A DNA stretch of 64,000 nt, from assembly GCF_012584515.1 (NCBI RefSeq), contig NZ_CP051461.1, positions 310,001-374,000 of the forward strand, given 5' to 3'. This DNA comes from Polaromonas vacuolata. GTDB lineage: Bacteria; Pseudomonadota; Gammaproteobacteria; Burkholderiales; Burkholderiaceae_C. The translations under genes and the position numbers were made by a program. The notes below the pieces were generated by a model that was given only the letters and a program-made list of their open reading frames with translations, was not told the DNA's origin and searched no databases. This document shows, piece after piece, positions 17,651-26,303 of this stretch (the first letter of the stretch is position 1; every line of letters begins with the position of its first letter).

Positions 17651-19543
17651 ATGAGTACACAAAAACAAACCCTTTCCTTTCAAGCTGAAGTCGCCCAACT
17701 GCTCAAGCTAGTCACGCATTCGCTTTATTCCAATCCTGAGATTTTTCTTCGTGAACTGGTCTCTAACGCCTCAGATGCTTGCGACAAGTTGCGCTTTGAG
17801 GCGCTCGATGCGCCCGGTCTTTACGAGAGTGATGCCGAATTGCGCGTTCGGGTGAGTTTTGACAAGGCTGCCGCCACGCTAACCATTAGCGACAACGGCA
17901 TAGGCCTGTCGCAGCAAGAAGCCATAGACAACTTAGGCACCATCGCCAAAAGCGGTACGCGTGATTTCATGGCCAAGCTGTCAGGCGACCAGAAAAACGA
18001 TGCACAGTTGATCGGCCAGTTTGGTGTCGGTTTTTACTCCGGCTTTATCGTCGCTGACCGCATCGTGGTCGAGAGCCGCCGCGCCGGTCTGCCCACCGAC
18101 CAAGGTGTGCGCTGGAGTAGCGAAGGCACGGGCGAATTCGAAGTTGCGGATATCGAACGCGATCAGCGCGGCACTAGCATCACGCTGCATCTGAAAGAAG
18201 AAGCGCAGGATTACCTCAACGCTTGGAAGCTCAAAAGCGTCATCAACAAATATTCTGACCATATTTCCCTGCCGATAGAAATGTCTAAAGAGGAGTGGAA
18301 AGAAGGCGAGAACGATCAGCCCGGCGAGATGGTCGAGACCGGCGAATGGGAAACCGTCAACCAAGCCGCCGCGCTCTGGACAAGGGCCCGCAAAGACATC
18401 ACCGAAGAGCAGTACAACGAGTTTTACAAACAAATCAGCTATGACAGCGAGCCGCCACTGGCGAGCACCCACAACCGAGTCGAAGGCGCGACGGAATACA
18501 CCCAGTTGTTATTTATTCCAGCCAAAGCGCCAATGGACATGTTTAACCGCGACAAAGCCGCAGGCGTCAAGCTCTACGTCAAGCGCGTTTTCATCATGGA
18601 CGATGCCCAAGCCTTGATGCCAACGTATTTGCGCTTCGTCAAAGGCGTGGTGGATTCCTCCGATTTGCCGCTCAATGTCTCGCGTGAATTGCTGCAAGAA
18701 AGCCGTGCGGTTAAGGCCATACGCGAGGGTTGCACCAAGCGTGTGTTGTCCATGATTGAAGATATGGCCAACAACCAGAGTGAAAAATTCAGCGACTTTT
18801 ACGCCGAGTTCGGCGCCGTACTCAAAGAAGGCTTGGGAGAAGACAACGCCAACCGTGAACGCCTAGCCAAGTTGCTGCGCTTTGCCTCAAGCACCAGTGA
18901 CACGGTGAGTGTGAGCTTTGCCGATTACAAAGCGCGCATGAAAGAAGGTCAGGACGCGATTTACTACATCACTGCCGACACCTTGGCGGGTGCAAAAAAT
19001 AGCCCGCAGTTAGAAATTTTCCGCAAAAAAGGCATTGAAGTTTTGCTCATGACAGACCGCGTGGACGAGTGGGCACTGAACTTCTTAAACGAGTTCGACG
19101 GCACACCGCTGCAATCCGTCGCCAAGGGCGCGGTTGACTTGGGCAAGCTGCAAGACGAAGACGAGAAAAAAGCGGCCGAAGAGGCGCAAATTGAATTTAA
19201 ACCCACGCTAGATAGACTCAAAGAAGCCTTGAAAGACAAAGCCCAAGACGTGCGCGCCACCACGCGTTTGGTGGATTCGCCGGCTTGCTTGGTTGTGCAA
19301 GACGATGGTATGTCGACTCAGTTGGCGCGCATGCTCAAGCAAGCCGGTCAGCCCGTGCCTGAGGTCAAGCCGATTTTGGAAATCAATGCTGAACATGCTT
19401 TGGTTAAAAAGCTGGCGCAAAGCAGTAATTTTGACGATTTAGCCCACATTTTGTTTGATCAAGCCTTGCTAGCAGAAGGCGGTTTGCCAGATGACCCTGC
19501 AGCCTATGTACGGCGCGTAAACCAGTTGCTTGAAAAGGCGTAA
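17651..19543 (+). CDS. htpG: Chaperone HtpG (bacterial Hsp90)
   Basis: Cytoplasmic ATP-dependent chaperone of the Hsp90 family, 630 residues, normal length for HtpG. The GHKL ATPase domain is at the N terminus: [20 protein letters not shown], then [10 protein letters not shown] and [13 protein letters not shown]. The middle-domain catalytic-loop region includes [16 protein letters not shown]. It is a single gene ending in a hairpin and a rho-independent terminator, and it diverges from the pilus-like operon. I saw no convincing sigma-32 promoter by eye. Confidence 0.98.
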   Translation: MSTQKQTLSFQAEVAQLLKLVTHSLYSNPEIFLRELVSNASDACDKLRFEALDAPGLYESDAELRVRVSFDKAAATLTISDNGIGLSQQEAIDNLGTIAKSGTRDFMAKLSGDQKNDAQLIGQFGVGFYSGFIVADRIVVESRRAGLPTDQGVRWSSEGTGEFEVADIERDQRGTSITLHLKEEAQDYLNAWKLKSVINKYSDHISLPIEMSKEEWKEGENDQPGEMVETGEWETVNQAAALWTRARKDITEEQYNEFYKQISYDSEPPLASTHNRVEGATEYTQLLFIPAKAPMDMFNRDKAAGVKLYVKRVFIMDDAQALMPTYLRFVKGVVDSSDLPLNVSRELLQESRAVKAIREGCTKRVLSMIEDMANNQSEKFSDFYAEFGAVLKEGLGEDNANRERLAKLLRFASSTSDTVSVSFADYKARMKEGQDAIYYITADTLAGAKNSPQLEIFRKKGIEVLLMTDRVDEWALNFLNEFDGTPLQSVAKGAVDLGKLQDEDEKKAAEEAQIEFKPTLDRLKEALKDKAQDVRATTRLVDSPACLVVQDDGMSTQLARMLKQAGQPVPEVKPILEINAEHALVKKLAQSSNFDDLAHILFDQALLAEGGLPDDPAAYVRRVNQLLEKA

Positions 19544-19552
19544 AGCGTGAAT

Positions 19553-19578
19553 CTCACAGACTGTAAAAGGTCTGTGAG
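19553..19578 (+). repeat. Hairpin just after htpG
   Basis: CTCACAGAC and GTCTGTGAG form a perfect 9-bp stem with an 8-nt loop 9 bp past the htpG stop codon. It may protect the 3' end of the message; a five-T run follows after a 7-nt gap, so weak termination is also possible. Confidence 0.6.
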
Positions 19579-19685
19579 CGCTGAGTTTTTCAAATCATTT
19601 TTAGATTAGGTGCGAAGCCCTAGACAGCGCTGCACAACGCTAAGGCAAGGCGAAGCAACAGAGGTGAATAATTTGGAAATGAAAC

Positions 19686-19717
19686 AAACAGTCCTTGCGT
19701 TAAAGGGCTGTTTTTTT
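19686..19717 (+). terminator. Rho-independent terminator downstream of htpG
   Basis: AAACAGTCC pairs with GGGCTGTTT (one T-G wobble) across a 10-nt loop, and the second arm runs into seven Ts. This is a classic terminator for plus-strand transcription from htpG, just before the convergent gspC. Confidence 0.8.
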
Positions 19718-19733
19718 GCTAATTTTCAGCGGC

Positions 19734-20183
19734 TTACTCTTTCAGTCGCGGCATCTCCAGCGTCACTAATGCGGGCCCGTTTGTCGTTGCTGAGAGAATC
19801 ACTTGGCGGCCATTAGTAGACTGCAGCATCACGCCGTCTTCAAGCTGGCTGCCAATGCGGTAAGGGCGGGCCGGTTTGCCGTCGACTGCGATTAATGCCG
19901 CGCCACCATTGGGTGCGCCGGCCACCACACCTTGCAGTGAAAAGCGGCTGGCCAGACTCACCTGAGGCGTTGCTTGTAATGCTTGCGCTGGATTGGCGCC
20001 TAATATGTTCGCCAATGCCAGTGGGTCGAATTTGACTTGAGTAACTTCCGCTTTGAGTGGGGCGACGCTGGTATTTGCGGATAAGCGCAGTCCCCAAAAG
20101 CCCAAGCTGCTAGCGGCCAAGGCCCAGACCACAAAAGTTGTCAGCCTAATCGTCCATTTATTTTGTGAAATTATTGTCACCAT
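19734..20183 (-). CDS. gspC: Type II secretion protein GspC
   Basis: Inner-membrane, periplasm-facing component that links the GspLMF platform to the GspD secretin. The 149-residue protein has one N-terminal membrane anchor (about residues 13-32) and a periplasmic HR-like domain (about 75-149) containing SLQGVVAGAPNGGAALIAVD and PYRIGSQLEDGVMLQS. No PDZ or coiled-coil domain follows, so it is a short form as in other Burkholderiales. It is transcribed divergently from gspG across only 45 bp. Confidence 0.85.
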   Translation of the reverse strand: MVTIISQNKWTIRLTTFVVWALAASSLGFWGLRLSANTSVAPLKAEVTQVKFDPLALANILGANPAQALQATPQVSLASRFSLQGVVAGAPNGGAALIAVDGKPARPYRIGSQLEDGVMLQSTNGRQVILSATTNGPALVTLEMPRLKE

Positions 20184-20228
20184 ACGCAGATTATGATGGA
20201 TGGCTAAAGCCTAAGGATTACGCAGCCA

Positions 20229-20669
20229 ATGACTGATTTTAAAAATTTTGCGCGACGCAAGTTGCAGCCCGGCTTTACGCTCGTAGAGTTAATGGTGGTG
20301 CTAGTCATCATTGGTGTGCTGGCCGCGCTAATTGTGCCCAGCGTGCTGGACCGTGCCGAAGATGCGCGCGTAATGGCAGCGCGTACAGATGTGAATAACC
20401 TCAATCTAGCGCTCAAGCTCTACAAACTCGATAACCAGCGCATGCCGACCTCAGAGCAGGGTTTGCAGGCCTTACGGGCCAAACCTAACGTTGAACCGAT
20501 TCCGAATAATTGGAAATCCTATCTTGATAAGTTGCCCAATGATCCTTGGGGGCGGCCTTACATTTACCTCAATCCAGGTATTAATGGTGAAGTCGATGTG
20601 ATGTCGTTTGGGGCTGATGGTAAGCCGGGTGGTGAGGGTAAAAATGCCGATATAGGCAGTTGGCAGTAG
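20229..20669 (+). CDS. gspG: Type II secretion major pseudopilin GspG
   Basis: Major pseudopilin of the T2SS, 146 residues. The prepilin peptidase site is visible as PGFTLVELMVVLVIIGVLAA, with cleavage after Gly and the conserved Glu at mature position 5. The C-terminal half has the GspG pattern LDKLPNDPWGRPYIYLNPG and SFGADGKPGGEGKNADIGSW, including the calcium-binding loop region. It opens the plus-strand gsp gene set and is separated from gspH by a block of 84-bp repeats. Confidence 0.95.
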   Translation: MTDFKNFARRKLQPGFTLVELMVVLVIIGVLAALIVPSVLDRAEDARVMAARTDVNNLNLALKLYKLDNQRMPTSEQGLQALRAKPNVEPIPNNWKSYLDKLPNDPWGRPYIYLNPGINGEVDVMSFGADGKPGGEGKNADIGSWQ

Positions 20670-20672
20670 TGT

Positions 20673-20970
20673 TTGCCCCCACGCTCGCGCACTGCGTGTC
20701 GCTTGCTGCCCCCCGAGGGGGCGCGTTCCGCCTTGGGGCGGCCCGGCGGCGGAACGTTGCCCCCATGCTCGCGCACTGCGTGTCGCTTGCTTCCCCACTA
20801 GGGGGCGTGTCCTGCCTTGGGGCGGCCCGGCGGCAGGACGTTGCCCCCACGCTCGCGCACTGCGTGTCGCTTGCTGCCCCAATAGGGGGTGTGTTCCGCC
20901 TTGGGGCGGCCCGGCGGCGGAACGTTGCCCCCACGTTAGCGAACTGCGTATCGCTGACTGTTCCCACTTT
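20673..20970. repeat. Three 84-bp structured repeats plus a partial fourth, between gspG and gspH
   Basis: Units begin at 20673, 20757 and 20841, with a degenerate partial unit from 20925. Each has a C4-5/G4-5 hairpin of variable loop and a longer hairpin with arms GTTCCGCC and GGCGGAAC (20725-20732 with 20748-20755; 20893-20900 with 20916-20923). In unit 2 both arms change together to GTCCTGCC (20809-20816) and GGCAGGAC (20832-20839), so pairing is kept. The unit length is a multiple of three and the gspH frame stays open through it. I regard it as a mobile or REP-like intergenic element. Confidence 0.93.
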
Positions 20971-20980
20971 CGCTCGCGGT

Positions 20981-21439
20981 ATGTCTCGGGCTGTTTCACG
21001 CGGTTTTACGTTGCTTGAGTTGCTGGTGGTTATTGCCATCATGGCCTTGGCGACGGCTGGCGTTAGCTTGGCGATGCGGGATAGTTCGCAGACTGCGCTT
21101 GAGCGTGATGCCCAGCGTCTGGCGGTGTTGTTTGAGTCGGCTAGAGCGCAGTCGCGTGCCAGTGGGGTAGCGGTGGTCTGGCATTCCACTGAGCAGGGAT
21201 TTCAGTTTGAAGGTTTGCCCGGCAATGCGCTGCCCACGGCTTGGCTGACCAGCGGTACTACTGCGCGCGCTGTCTTGGGCACGGCGGCTGTTGTGGCGCT
21301 TGGACCGGAACCGATTATTGGTCCTCAAGCAATAGATGTGGTCAGTGCGGCTTTGCCTGGTGAGGCTGGCGCGGGTCAAGTTTTACGCGTGGCCACGGAT
21401 GGACTCAGACCCTTTACGGTGCAAGCGGTTGTTCCATGA
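20981..21439 (+). CDS. gspH: Type II secretion minor pseudopilin GspH
   Basis: Minor pseudopilin, 152 residues from the ATG at 20981. The prepilin site SRGFTLLELLVVIAIMALA lies at residues 6-24 from this start. The same frame is open back to 20660 through the 84-bp repeats, but a start there would put 107 residues before the prepilin leader, so I reject it. It overlaps gspI by 4 bp. The repeat array upstream may reduce or decouple its expression from gspG. Confidence 0.88.
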   Translation: MSRAVSRGFTLLELLVVIAIMALATAGVSLAMRDSSQTALERDAQRLAVLFESARAQSRASGVAVVWHSTEQGFQFEGLPGNALPTAWLTSGTTARAVLGTAAVVALGPEPIIGPQAIDVVSAALPGEAGAGQVLRVATDGLRPFTVQAVVP

Positions 21440-21810
21440 GGCGGGGTTTTTTGCGTCCTCGCAACTGCGGTTTTACTCTGATCGAAGTTCTTGTCGCGCT
21501 GTCGATTGTGGCGATTGCTCTGCTCGCAGGTACGCAGGCCACCACTGCATTGACCAATAATGCCCAGCGCCAAGCTAACGTATTACTGGCCCATTTGTGT
21601 GCTGAAAATGAGTTGGTCAAAATTCGGCTCTCGCATCAGATGCCTAGTGTGGGTGATAACGTCGTGGCCTGTGAGCAAGCTGGGCGCAGTTTGACCGTCA
21701 CGCTGGTGGTAAGGCCGACGCCAAACCCGCAGTTTCGCCGTGTTGAAGCCCAGGTCAGCGACGCCGGCGCAGCCATTTTGCAAATCGCCACCATAGTTAC
21801 CCGTTACTGA
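21436..21810 (+). CDS. gspI: Type II secretion minor pseudopilin GspI
   Basis: Minor pseudopilin of the tip complex, 124 residues. The prepilin site reads NCGFTLIEVLVALSIVAIA near residues 9-27, with Glu at mature position 5. The C-terminal part carries ENELVKIRL and RPTPNPQFRRVEAQV, in keeping with GspI. It starts inside the gspH stop (ATGA overlap) and ends 1 bp before gspJ, so these three are coupled. Confidence 0.9.
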   Translation: MRRGFLRPRNCGFTLIEVLVALSIVAIALLAGTQATTALTNNAQRQANVLLAHLCAENELVKIRLSHQMPSVGDNVVACEQAGRSLTVTLVVRPTPNPQFRRVEAQVSDAGAAILQIATIVTRY

Positions 21811-21811
21811 C

Positions 21812-22537
21812 ATGCTCAAAACCCGTCGACCTAAGCGCAGCGCCGGCTTCACGCTGATAGAGCTGCTGGTGGCCATCAGCATCATGGCCTTGATGGCGGT
21901 GCTCAGTTGGCGCGGCCTGGACGGCATGTCGCGAGCGCAGGCACAAACCAGTCAACGTGCGGATGAGTTGCTGACCCTGCAAATTGGCTTGTCTCAGTGG
22001 AAGACTGATCTCGATGCAATGGTTCAGTCGCCCAACTACACCAGCTTGGACTGGGACGGTAGGGCGCTGCGCATCACGCGCCGCACTGCTGCGCTGGCGG
22101 ATGGCTTGGTGGTTGTCGCTTGGAGTCGGCGCAACGAAAGCGGTGGCCAATGGCTGCGCTGGCAGTCTCCGACGCTGCGCACGCTGGGCGAGTGGAATGA
22201 GTCTTGGCTCCAAGCCGCGAGTTGGGCACAAAGCCCGAGCACACAAGAGCGGGCACGCGAAGCGCTAATTGCGCCGCTTGATAATTGGCAAATCTTTTAC
22301 TACCGCAACGACAGTTGGACCAACCCCTTGTCCAGCGACGGCAATAACGCCAACGCCAACGCCAACGCCAACGCTGGCAGTTCTGGGCAGATCGCCGGCT
22401 TCAAGCCGCTAGTGCTTGCCCGCCCCAGCTTGCCTGAAGGTTTGCGTTTGGAGTTGATGTTGCCCACTCGTTTGGCGCTGGGCGGTAAGCTCACCCTCGA
22501 TTGGGCCAGGCCCACGCTGGGCGGGGATAAGTCATGA
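21812..22537 (+). CDS. gspJ: Type II secretion minor pseudopilin GspJ
   Basis: Minor pseudopilin, 241 residues, longer than GspI as usual. Prepilin site SAGFTLIELLVAISIMALMA is near residues 10-29, and the following GLDGMSRAQ is characteristic of GspJ. An Asn-Ala run near residue 180, coded by AACGCC hexamers (22346-22369), is a slippage-prone low-complexity insert. It overlaps gspK by 4 bp. Confidence 0.9.
   Translation: MLKTRRPKRSAGFTLIELLVAISIMALMAVLSWRGLDGMSRAQAQTSQRADELLTLQIGLSQWKTDLDAMVQSPNYTSLDWDGRALRITRRTAALADGLVVVAWSRRNESGGQWLRWQSPTLRTLGEWNESWLQAASWAQSPSTQERAREALIAPLDNWQIFYYRNDSWTNPLSSDGNNANANANANAGSSGQIAGFKPLVLARPSLPEGLRLELMLPTRLALGGKLTLDWARPTLGGDKS
22346..22369 (+). repeat. AACGCC hexamer repeat inside gspJ
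   Basis: Four perfect AACGCC hexamers and a fifth with one change encode an alternating Asn-Ala stretch in GspJ. Length changes would preserve the reading frame. Confidence 0.9.
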
Positions 22538-23487
22538 CGCATCAGCGCGGCGCGGCGCTACTTGCGGCCATGCTGACGGTGACCTTAGTGGCCACTTTTG
22601 CCTCGGCTGCGCTGTGGCAGCAGTTTCGCAGCATAGAGGTCGAGTCGTCCGAGCGCGCCCGCGTGCAGTCGGGTTGGATTTTGACCGGCTCGCTAGACTG
22701 GGCTCGCTTGATACTGCGTGAGGACGCGCGCGCGGGCGGCGCTGACCACCTTGCTGAGCCTTGGGCTGTGCCGCTTAACGAGGCGCGTTTGTCGAGTTTT
22801 TTAGCGGCGGATGCAGGCGCCAGTGATACCGATTTGAAGGCATTTTTATCCGGCCAAATTAGCGATGTGCAGGCGCGTTTAAATGTGGCCAACCTGATAG
22901 AGGGCAGCCGTTTGTCGCCGGCCGGCATGGCCAGCTTCACACGCTTGTTTGAGCTACTAGGCCTGGCGCCCGAGCCACTTAGCCTAATGGCGAACCGCTA
23001 CTTACTCTCGGTACAGACGCCGACTACGGAAAACCGTTCAAGCATGCCGCTCAGGCCTGAGCGGGTCGAACAACTCGCTTGGCTGGGTATGCCGTCGGAA
23101 ACCTTGGCCAGGCTTGAGCCTTTCATTACCCTGCTTCCGATTCGCACAGCGATCAATCTCAACACCGCCAGTGCAGAAGTGATTTACGCCAGCACGCCAG
23201 GGCTGAGCTTGGCCGATGCGCAAAGATTGGTGGTGGCGCGCGCGAGCAGCCACTTTCGCAATTTGACCGAGGCGGACCGAGTACTCAGTGCGCAGGATCA
23301 GAGGTTTCAAAACAGTAGCTTTTCAGTGGCCTCGGATTTCTTTGAGGTGCTGGGCCGTCTGCGTGTGGAAAAAACCGTGGTTCAAGAACGCTCGCTGGTG
23401 CAGCGGGAAGGCTTGATAGTGAGAACACTTTGGCGAGATCGGATTTCTGCGCCGGATTTCTTGGCGTCCACTCCAGTACAAAGGTAA
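22534..23487 (+). CDS. gspK: Type II secretion minor pseudopilin GspK
   Basis: Largest minor pseudopilin, 317 residues, which caps the pseudopilus tip with GspI and GspJ. The N terminus is a prepilin leader of the GspK type (HQRGAALLAAMLTVTLVATF), lacking Glu5 as expected for GspK. The helix-hairpin-helix-like segment INLNTASAEVIYASTPGLS is typical of the family. Its start overlaps the gspJ stop. A 173-bp gap with two near-copies of ATCAA-ACCGTAC follows before gspL. Confidence 0.92.
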   Translation: MTHQRGAALLAAMLTVTLVATFASAALWQQFRSIEVESSERARVQSGWILTGSLDWARLILREDARAGGADHLAEPWAVPLNEARLSSFLAADAGASDTDLKAFLSGQISDVQARLNVANLIEGSRLSPAGMASFTRLFELLGLAPEPLSLMANRYLLSVQTPTTENRSSMPLRPERVEQLAWLGMPSETLARLEPFITLLPIRTAINLNTASAEVIYASTPGLSLADAQRLVVARASSHFRNLTEADRVLSAQDQRFQNSSFSVASDFFEVLGRLRVEKTVVQERSLVQREGLIVRTLWRDRISAPDFLASTPVQR

Positions 23488-23660
23488 ACCAGCAGCCCGT
23501 TTTTACACGCTAGACTCTTTTAACTAATAAGTGAAATTTAAGAAACGCCACATCCAATTCGTTTTTTTCGCCGTATACAAATTTTCTGTATCAATTTTTT
23601 TAGTTTTTTGAAGGGCGTCTTCGCCATCAATACCGTACCTACAAGGTATCAACACCGTAC

Positions 23661-24917
23661 ATGAGCAAACTCCTTCTTTGTCTGCCCTCGGACGCACACA
23701 GCGCCAACACCAGCTACGGCTACGCGTTGACGCACGACGGCAGCGCGCTGTCGGCAAAGGGTAGCGCCGCGCTGACTTTGCTCCCTAGCCTAGAGCGTGG
23801 CTCTGAAGTGGTGGCTGTACTGCCTGCATGCCGACTGTCTTGGCATTCGGTGGAGCTGCCCAAGGGCGTGGGTTCAGGCTCAACACGCTTACGCGCGGTA
23901 TTAGAAAATTTACTCGAAGACCAGTTGCTTGACGAGCCCTCTCGGCTGCATTTAGCGTTGCTAAGCGGCCCTTCCGGTTTCTGGGTCGCAGCCTGTGACC
24001 GCGCTTGGCTCAGCAGCCATTTACAGGCGCTGGAGTCTGCCGGCCGCAGTGCTTACCGCCTAGTTGCAGAGTTCGCACCCGAAACCCGAGACCAGCAAAT
24101 CTACATCACGGGTGAGCTAGACAATGCCGAGCTCATACTCACCGGCCGTGATGTGCAAGGCGTGCTGCGCCTGCCGCTCAGTGCTACGGCCTTATTGTTG
24201 CTGCCGCCCACCAACGGTGATCCCGGTAGTCTGGACTATGCACAAGCTGCACCCGTGCTGGCCGAACCCGCGGTTGCGGCGATGGCTGAGCAACTGTTAG
24301 ACCGCAAAGTCGGCTTGCTGACGCGTGAGTTGCTTTGGCTAGATGCCGCCCGCTCTAACTGGGATTTGGCGCAGTTTGAATTCGCCAACTCTGGCCGCAC
24401 CCGCAACCTCAGGCGGCTCTCGCTGCTGGGCGTGGACTTGCTTCGCTCCCCCGGCTGGCGTCCCGCGCGCTGGGGCTTTGTGTTGTTGTTGCTGGGCAAT
24501 GTGATTGGGCTTAATGCTTGGGCTTGGAAAGAGCAGTCGGCGCAAGGTCTGCAGCGCGATGCTATCAATTCCGCGCTGACCCAGACTTTCCCGCAGGTTC
24601 AGTTGGTGATAGATGCGCCGCTGCAGATGGAGCGTGAAGTCAACCGTCTGCGACTAGCCACGGGCGCTGTATCCGGACGCGACTTAGAACCCATGCTGGC
24701 CGCGCTGGCGACAGTCTTACCAAGCAACAAATCAGCCACCAGCATAGATTTTTCGTCGGGCCAAGCGAGTATTAAAGGCTTGCAGCTCTCAGCCCAAGAG
24801 GGCAGCGATTTAGCGCTTAGGCTGCGCAGCCAATCGTATGCAGCTAATCTTGATGGCGAGACCTTAAAAGTCAGCCTAAACACCAGTACTTCTACCCGAC
24901 CTGAGGTCAAACCATGA
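23661..24917 (+). CDS. gspL: Type II secretion protein GspL
   Basis: Inner-membrane platform protein that holds the GspE ATPase on its cytoplasmic actin-like domain. The 418-residue protein has a long cytoplasmic N-terminal half, a single membrane span near residues 270-290 (WGFVLLLLGNVIGLNAWAW) and a periplasmic ferredoxin-like C-terminal domain. It follows a 173-bp gap after gspK, so it may have its own promoter. It overlaps gspM by 4 bp. Confidence 0.88.
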   Translation: MSKLLLCLPSDAHSANTSYGYALTHDGSALSAKGSAALTLLPSLERGSEVVAVLPACRLSWHSVELPKGVGSGSTRLRAVLENLLEDQLLDEPSRLHLALLSGPSGFWVAACDRAWLSSHLQALESAGRSAYRLVAEFAPETRDQQIYITGELDNAELILTGRDVQGVLRLPLSATALLLLPPTNGDPGSLDYAQAAPVLAEPAVAAMAEQLLDRKVGLLTRELLWLDAARSNWDLAQFEFANSGRTRNLRRLSLLGVDLLRSPGWRPARWGFVLLLLGNVIGLNAWAWKEQSAQGLQRDAINSALTQTFPQVQLVIDAPLQMEREVNRLRLATGAVSGRDLEPMLAALATVLPSNKSATSIDFSSGQASIKGLQLSAQEGSDLALRLRSQSYAANLDGETLKVSLNTSTSTRPEVKP

Positions 24918-25426
24918 AGCAACTCGCTATTTTCAGCGCTGCATTGCAGGCGCACTGGCGCGGTTTGGCCGCGCGCGAGCAGTCCATGCTGATGGCCGTC
25001 GCTGCTCTGATTGCGTTGGCGCTGGTTTGGCTAATGTTGTTGGCACCGCCTTTGCGAACACTCTCTCAGGCCGAGTCGCAGCAGCGCAGTCTGAATGCGC
25101 AGCTGGAAAAAATGCTTGGCTTGCAGCAGCAGGCTAAGACTTTGCAGGCGCAACCCAAGATTCGCCGCGACGAGGCTTTGCGTGCGCTAGAGACCTCGGT
25201 CCAGCAACGCTTAGGCAGCAGCGCTAAGCTCAATGTGGTGGGCGAGCGTGTCACGCTCACGCTCACAGCAGTACCCGCAGCTGCGCTGGCCGAATGGCTG
25301 TCTCAAGCACGTATCAACGCCCACGTCGTTCCTAGCGAAGCAGCCCTGCGGCGCAGTGCTGCCAGCACGCCAGTTGCGGTGCCGGCTTGGGACGGTACGC
25401 TGGTACTCAGTTTGCCGACGCAGTAA
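24914..25426 (+). CDS. gspM: Type II secretion protein GspM
   Basis: Small inner-membrane partner of GspL, 170 residues. There is one membrane span near residues 25-45 (MAVAALIALALVWLMLLAP) preceded by AAREQSML, as usual for GspM, then a coiled-coil-like stretch (LSQAESQQRSLNAQLEKMLG) and a periplasmic domain. It overlaps gspL by 4 bp and is followed 57 bp later by gspN. Confidence 0.88.
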   Translation: MKQLAIFSAALQAHWRGLAAREQSMLMAVAALIALALVWLMLLAPPLRTLSQAESQQRSLNAQLEKMLGLQQQAKTLQAQPKIRRDEALRALETSVQQRLGSSAKLNVVGERVTLTLTAVPAAALAEWLSQARINAHVVPSEAALRRSAASTPVAVPAWDGTLVLSLPTQ

Positions 25427-25483
25427 GCACGCATGCGACTACTTGATTTCGTGAGCCAACTAATCCGTAAAGCCTGAGACTGC

Positions 25484-26299
25484 ATGCGACAAACTGCTTC
25501 CTCCCTTCGTCAGACTGCGCGCCATCCACAGGCTAGTGCACCAGTGCGCTGGGCGGTGCTGGGCGCGCTGCTCGGCTTGCTGTTTGCATTGGTGTTTTAC
25601 GCACCAGCACGCTGGCTAGCTAGTGCGTTAAACCAAGCCAGTGCCGGTCAGTTGCAAATCGTCGCTGTGCGCGGCACGGTGTGGACGGGTTCTGGGCGGT
25701 TACTGATTTCGGGCGGTGCTGGCAGTCTTGAAAGTGCGTTACTGCCCGGCATCGTGGATTGGTCTTTAAGGCCTGGCTGGGGTGCGCTTAATTTAAAGCT
25801 ATCGGCTGACTGCTGCACGACTACGCCGTTACGCGCGACTTTAAAGCTAGGCCTGCGCGGCGCGGCGCTGCAACTGGCTGATGGCCGCTCGCAGTGGCCT
25901 GCTAACATGCTGGCCGGACTTGGAACACCTTGGAATACGGTTCAAGCAGAGGGCAGTCTTGAGCTGTCGACGCAGAACCTTAAGGTGCAATGGTTTGCCG
26001 GTCGGCTGGCTTTTGACGGACGGGTTGAACTTACCGCTTTGGCCATGTCGTCGCGCCTGTCTACCCTCAAGCCCATGGGTAGTTACCGCATGACGCTTGC
26101 GGGCGGCAGCACACCATTACTCACTCTCTCTACGCTAGAAGGCAGTTTGCAGCTAAGCGGCTCAGGCAGTTGGGTTGGCTCGCGGCTACGCTTTAATGGT
26201 GAGGCCAGTGCCTTGCCGGAACACGAGGCCGCGCTGGCCAATTTGCTCAACATCATTGGACGCCGCAATGGGCCGCGCTCCATCATCACCCTAGGATAA
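25484..26299 (+). CDS. gspN: Type II secretion protein GspN
   Basis: Accessory T2SS inner-membrane protein, 271 residues, with one N-terminal span (about residues 22-45) and a beta-rich periplasmic part. LQIVAVRGTVWTGSGRLLISG and the repeated WSLRPGWGAL are family features. GspN is dispensable in some T2SSs but is regularly present in Burkholderiales clusters. It lies directly before gspD (4-bp gap). Confidence 0.85.
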   Translation: MRQTASSLRQTARHPQASAPVRWAVLGALLGLLFALVFYAPARWLASALNQASAGQLQIVAVRGTVWTGSGRLLISGGAGSLESALLPGIVDWSLRPGWGALNLKLSADCCTTTPLRATLKLGLRGAALQLADGRSQWPANMLAGLGTPWNTVQAEGSLELSTQNLKVQWFAGRLAFDGRVELTALAMSSRLSTLKPMGSYRMTLAGGSTPLLTLSTLEGSLQLSGSGSWVGSRLRFNGEASALPEHEAALANLLNIIGRRNGPRSIITLG

Positions 26300-26303
26300 A
26301 TTC

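Noticed and set aside
20660..20980. N-terminal 107-residue extension of GspH
   Set aside because: Consists of the 84-bp repeats and would bury the prepilin leader; start at 20981 is far more likely.
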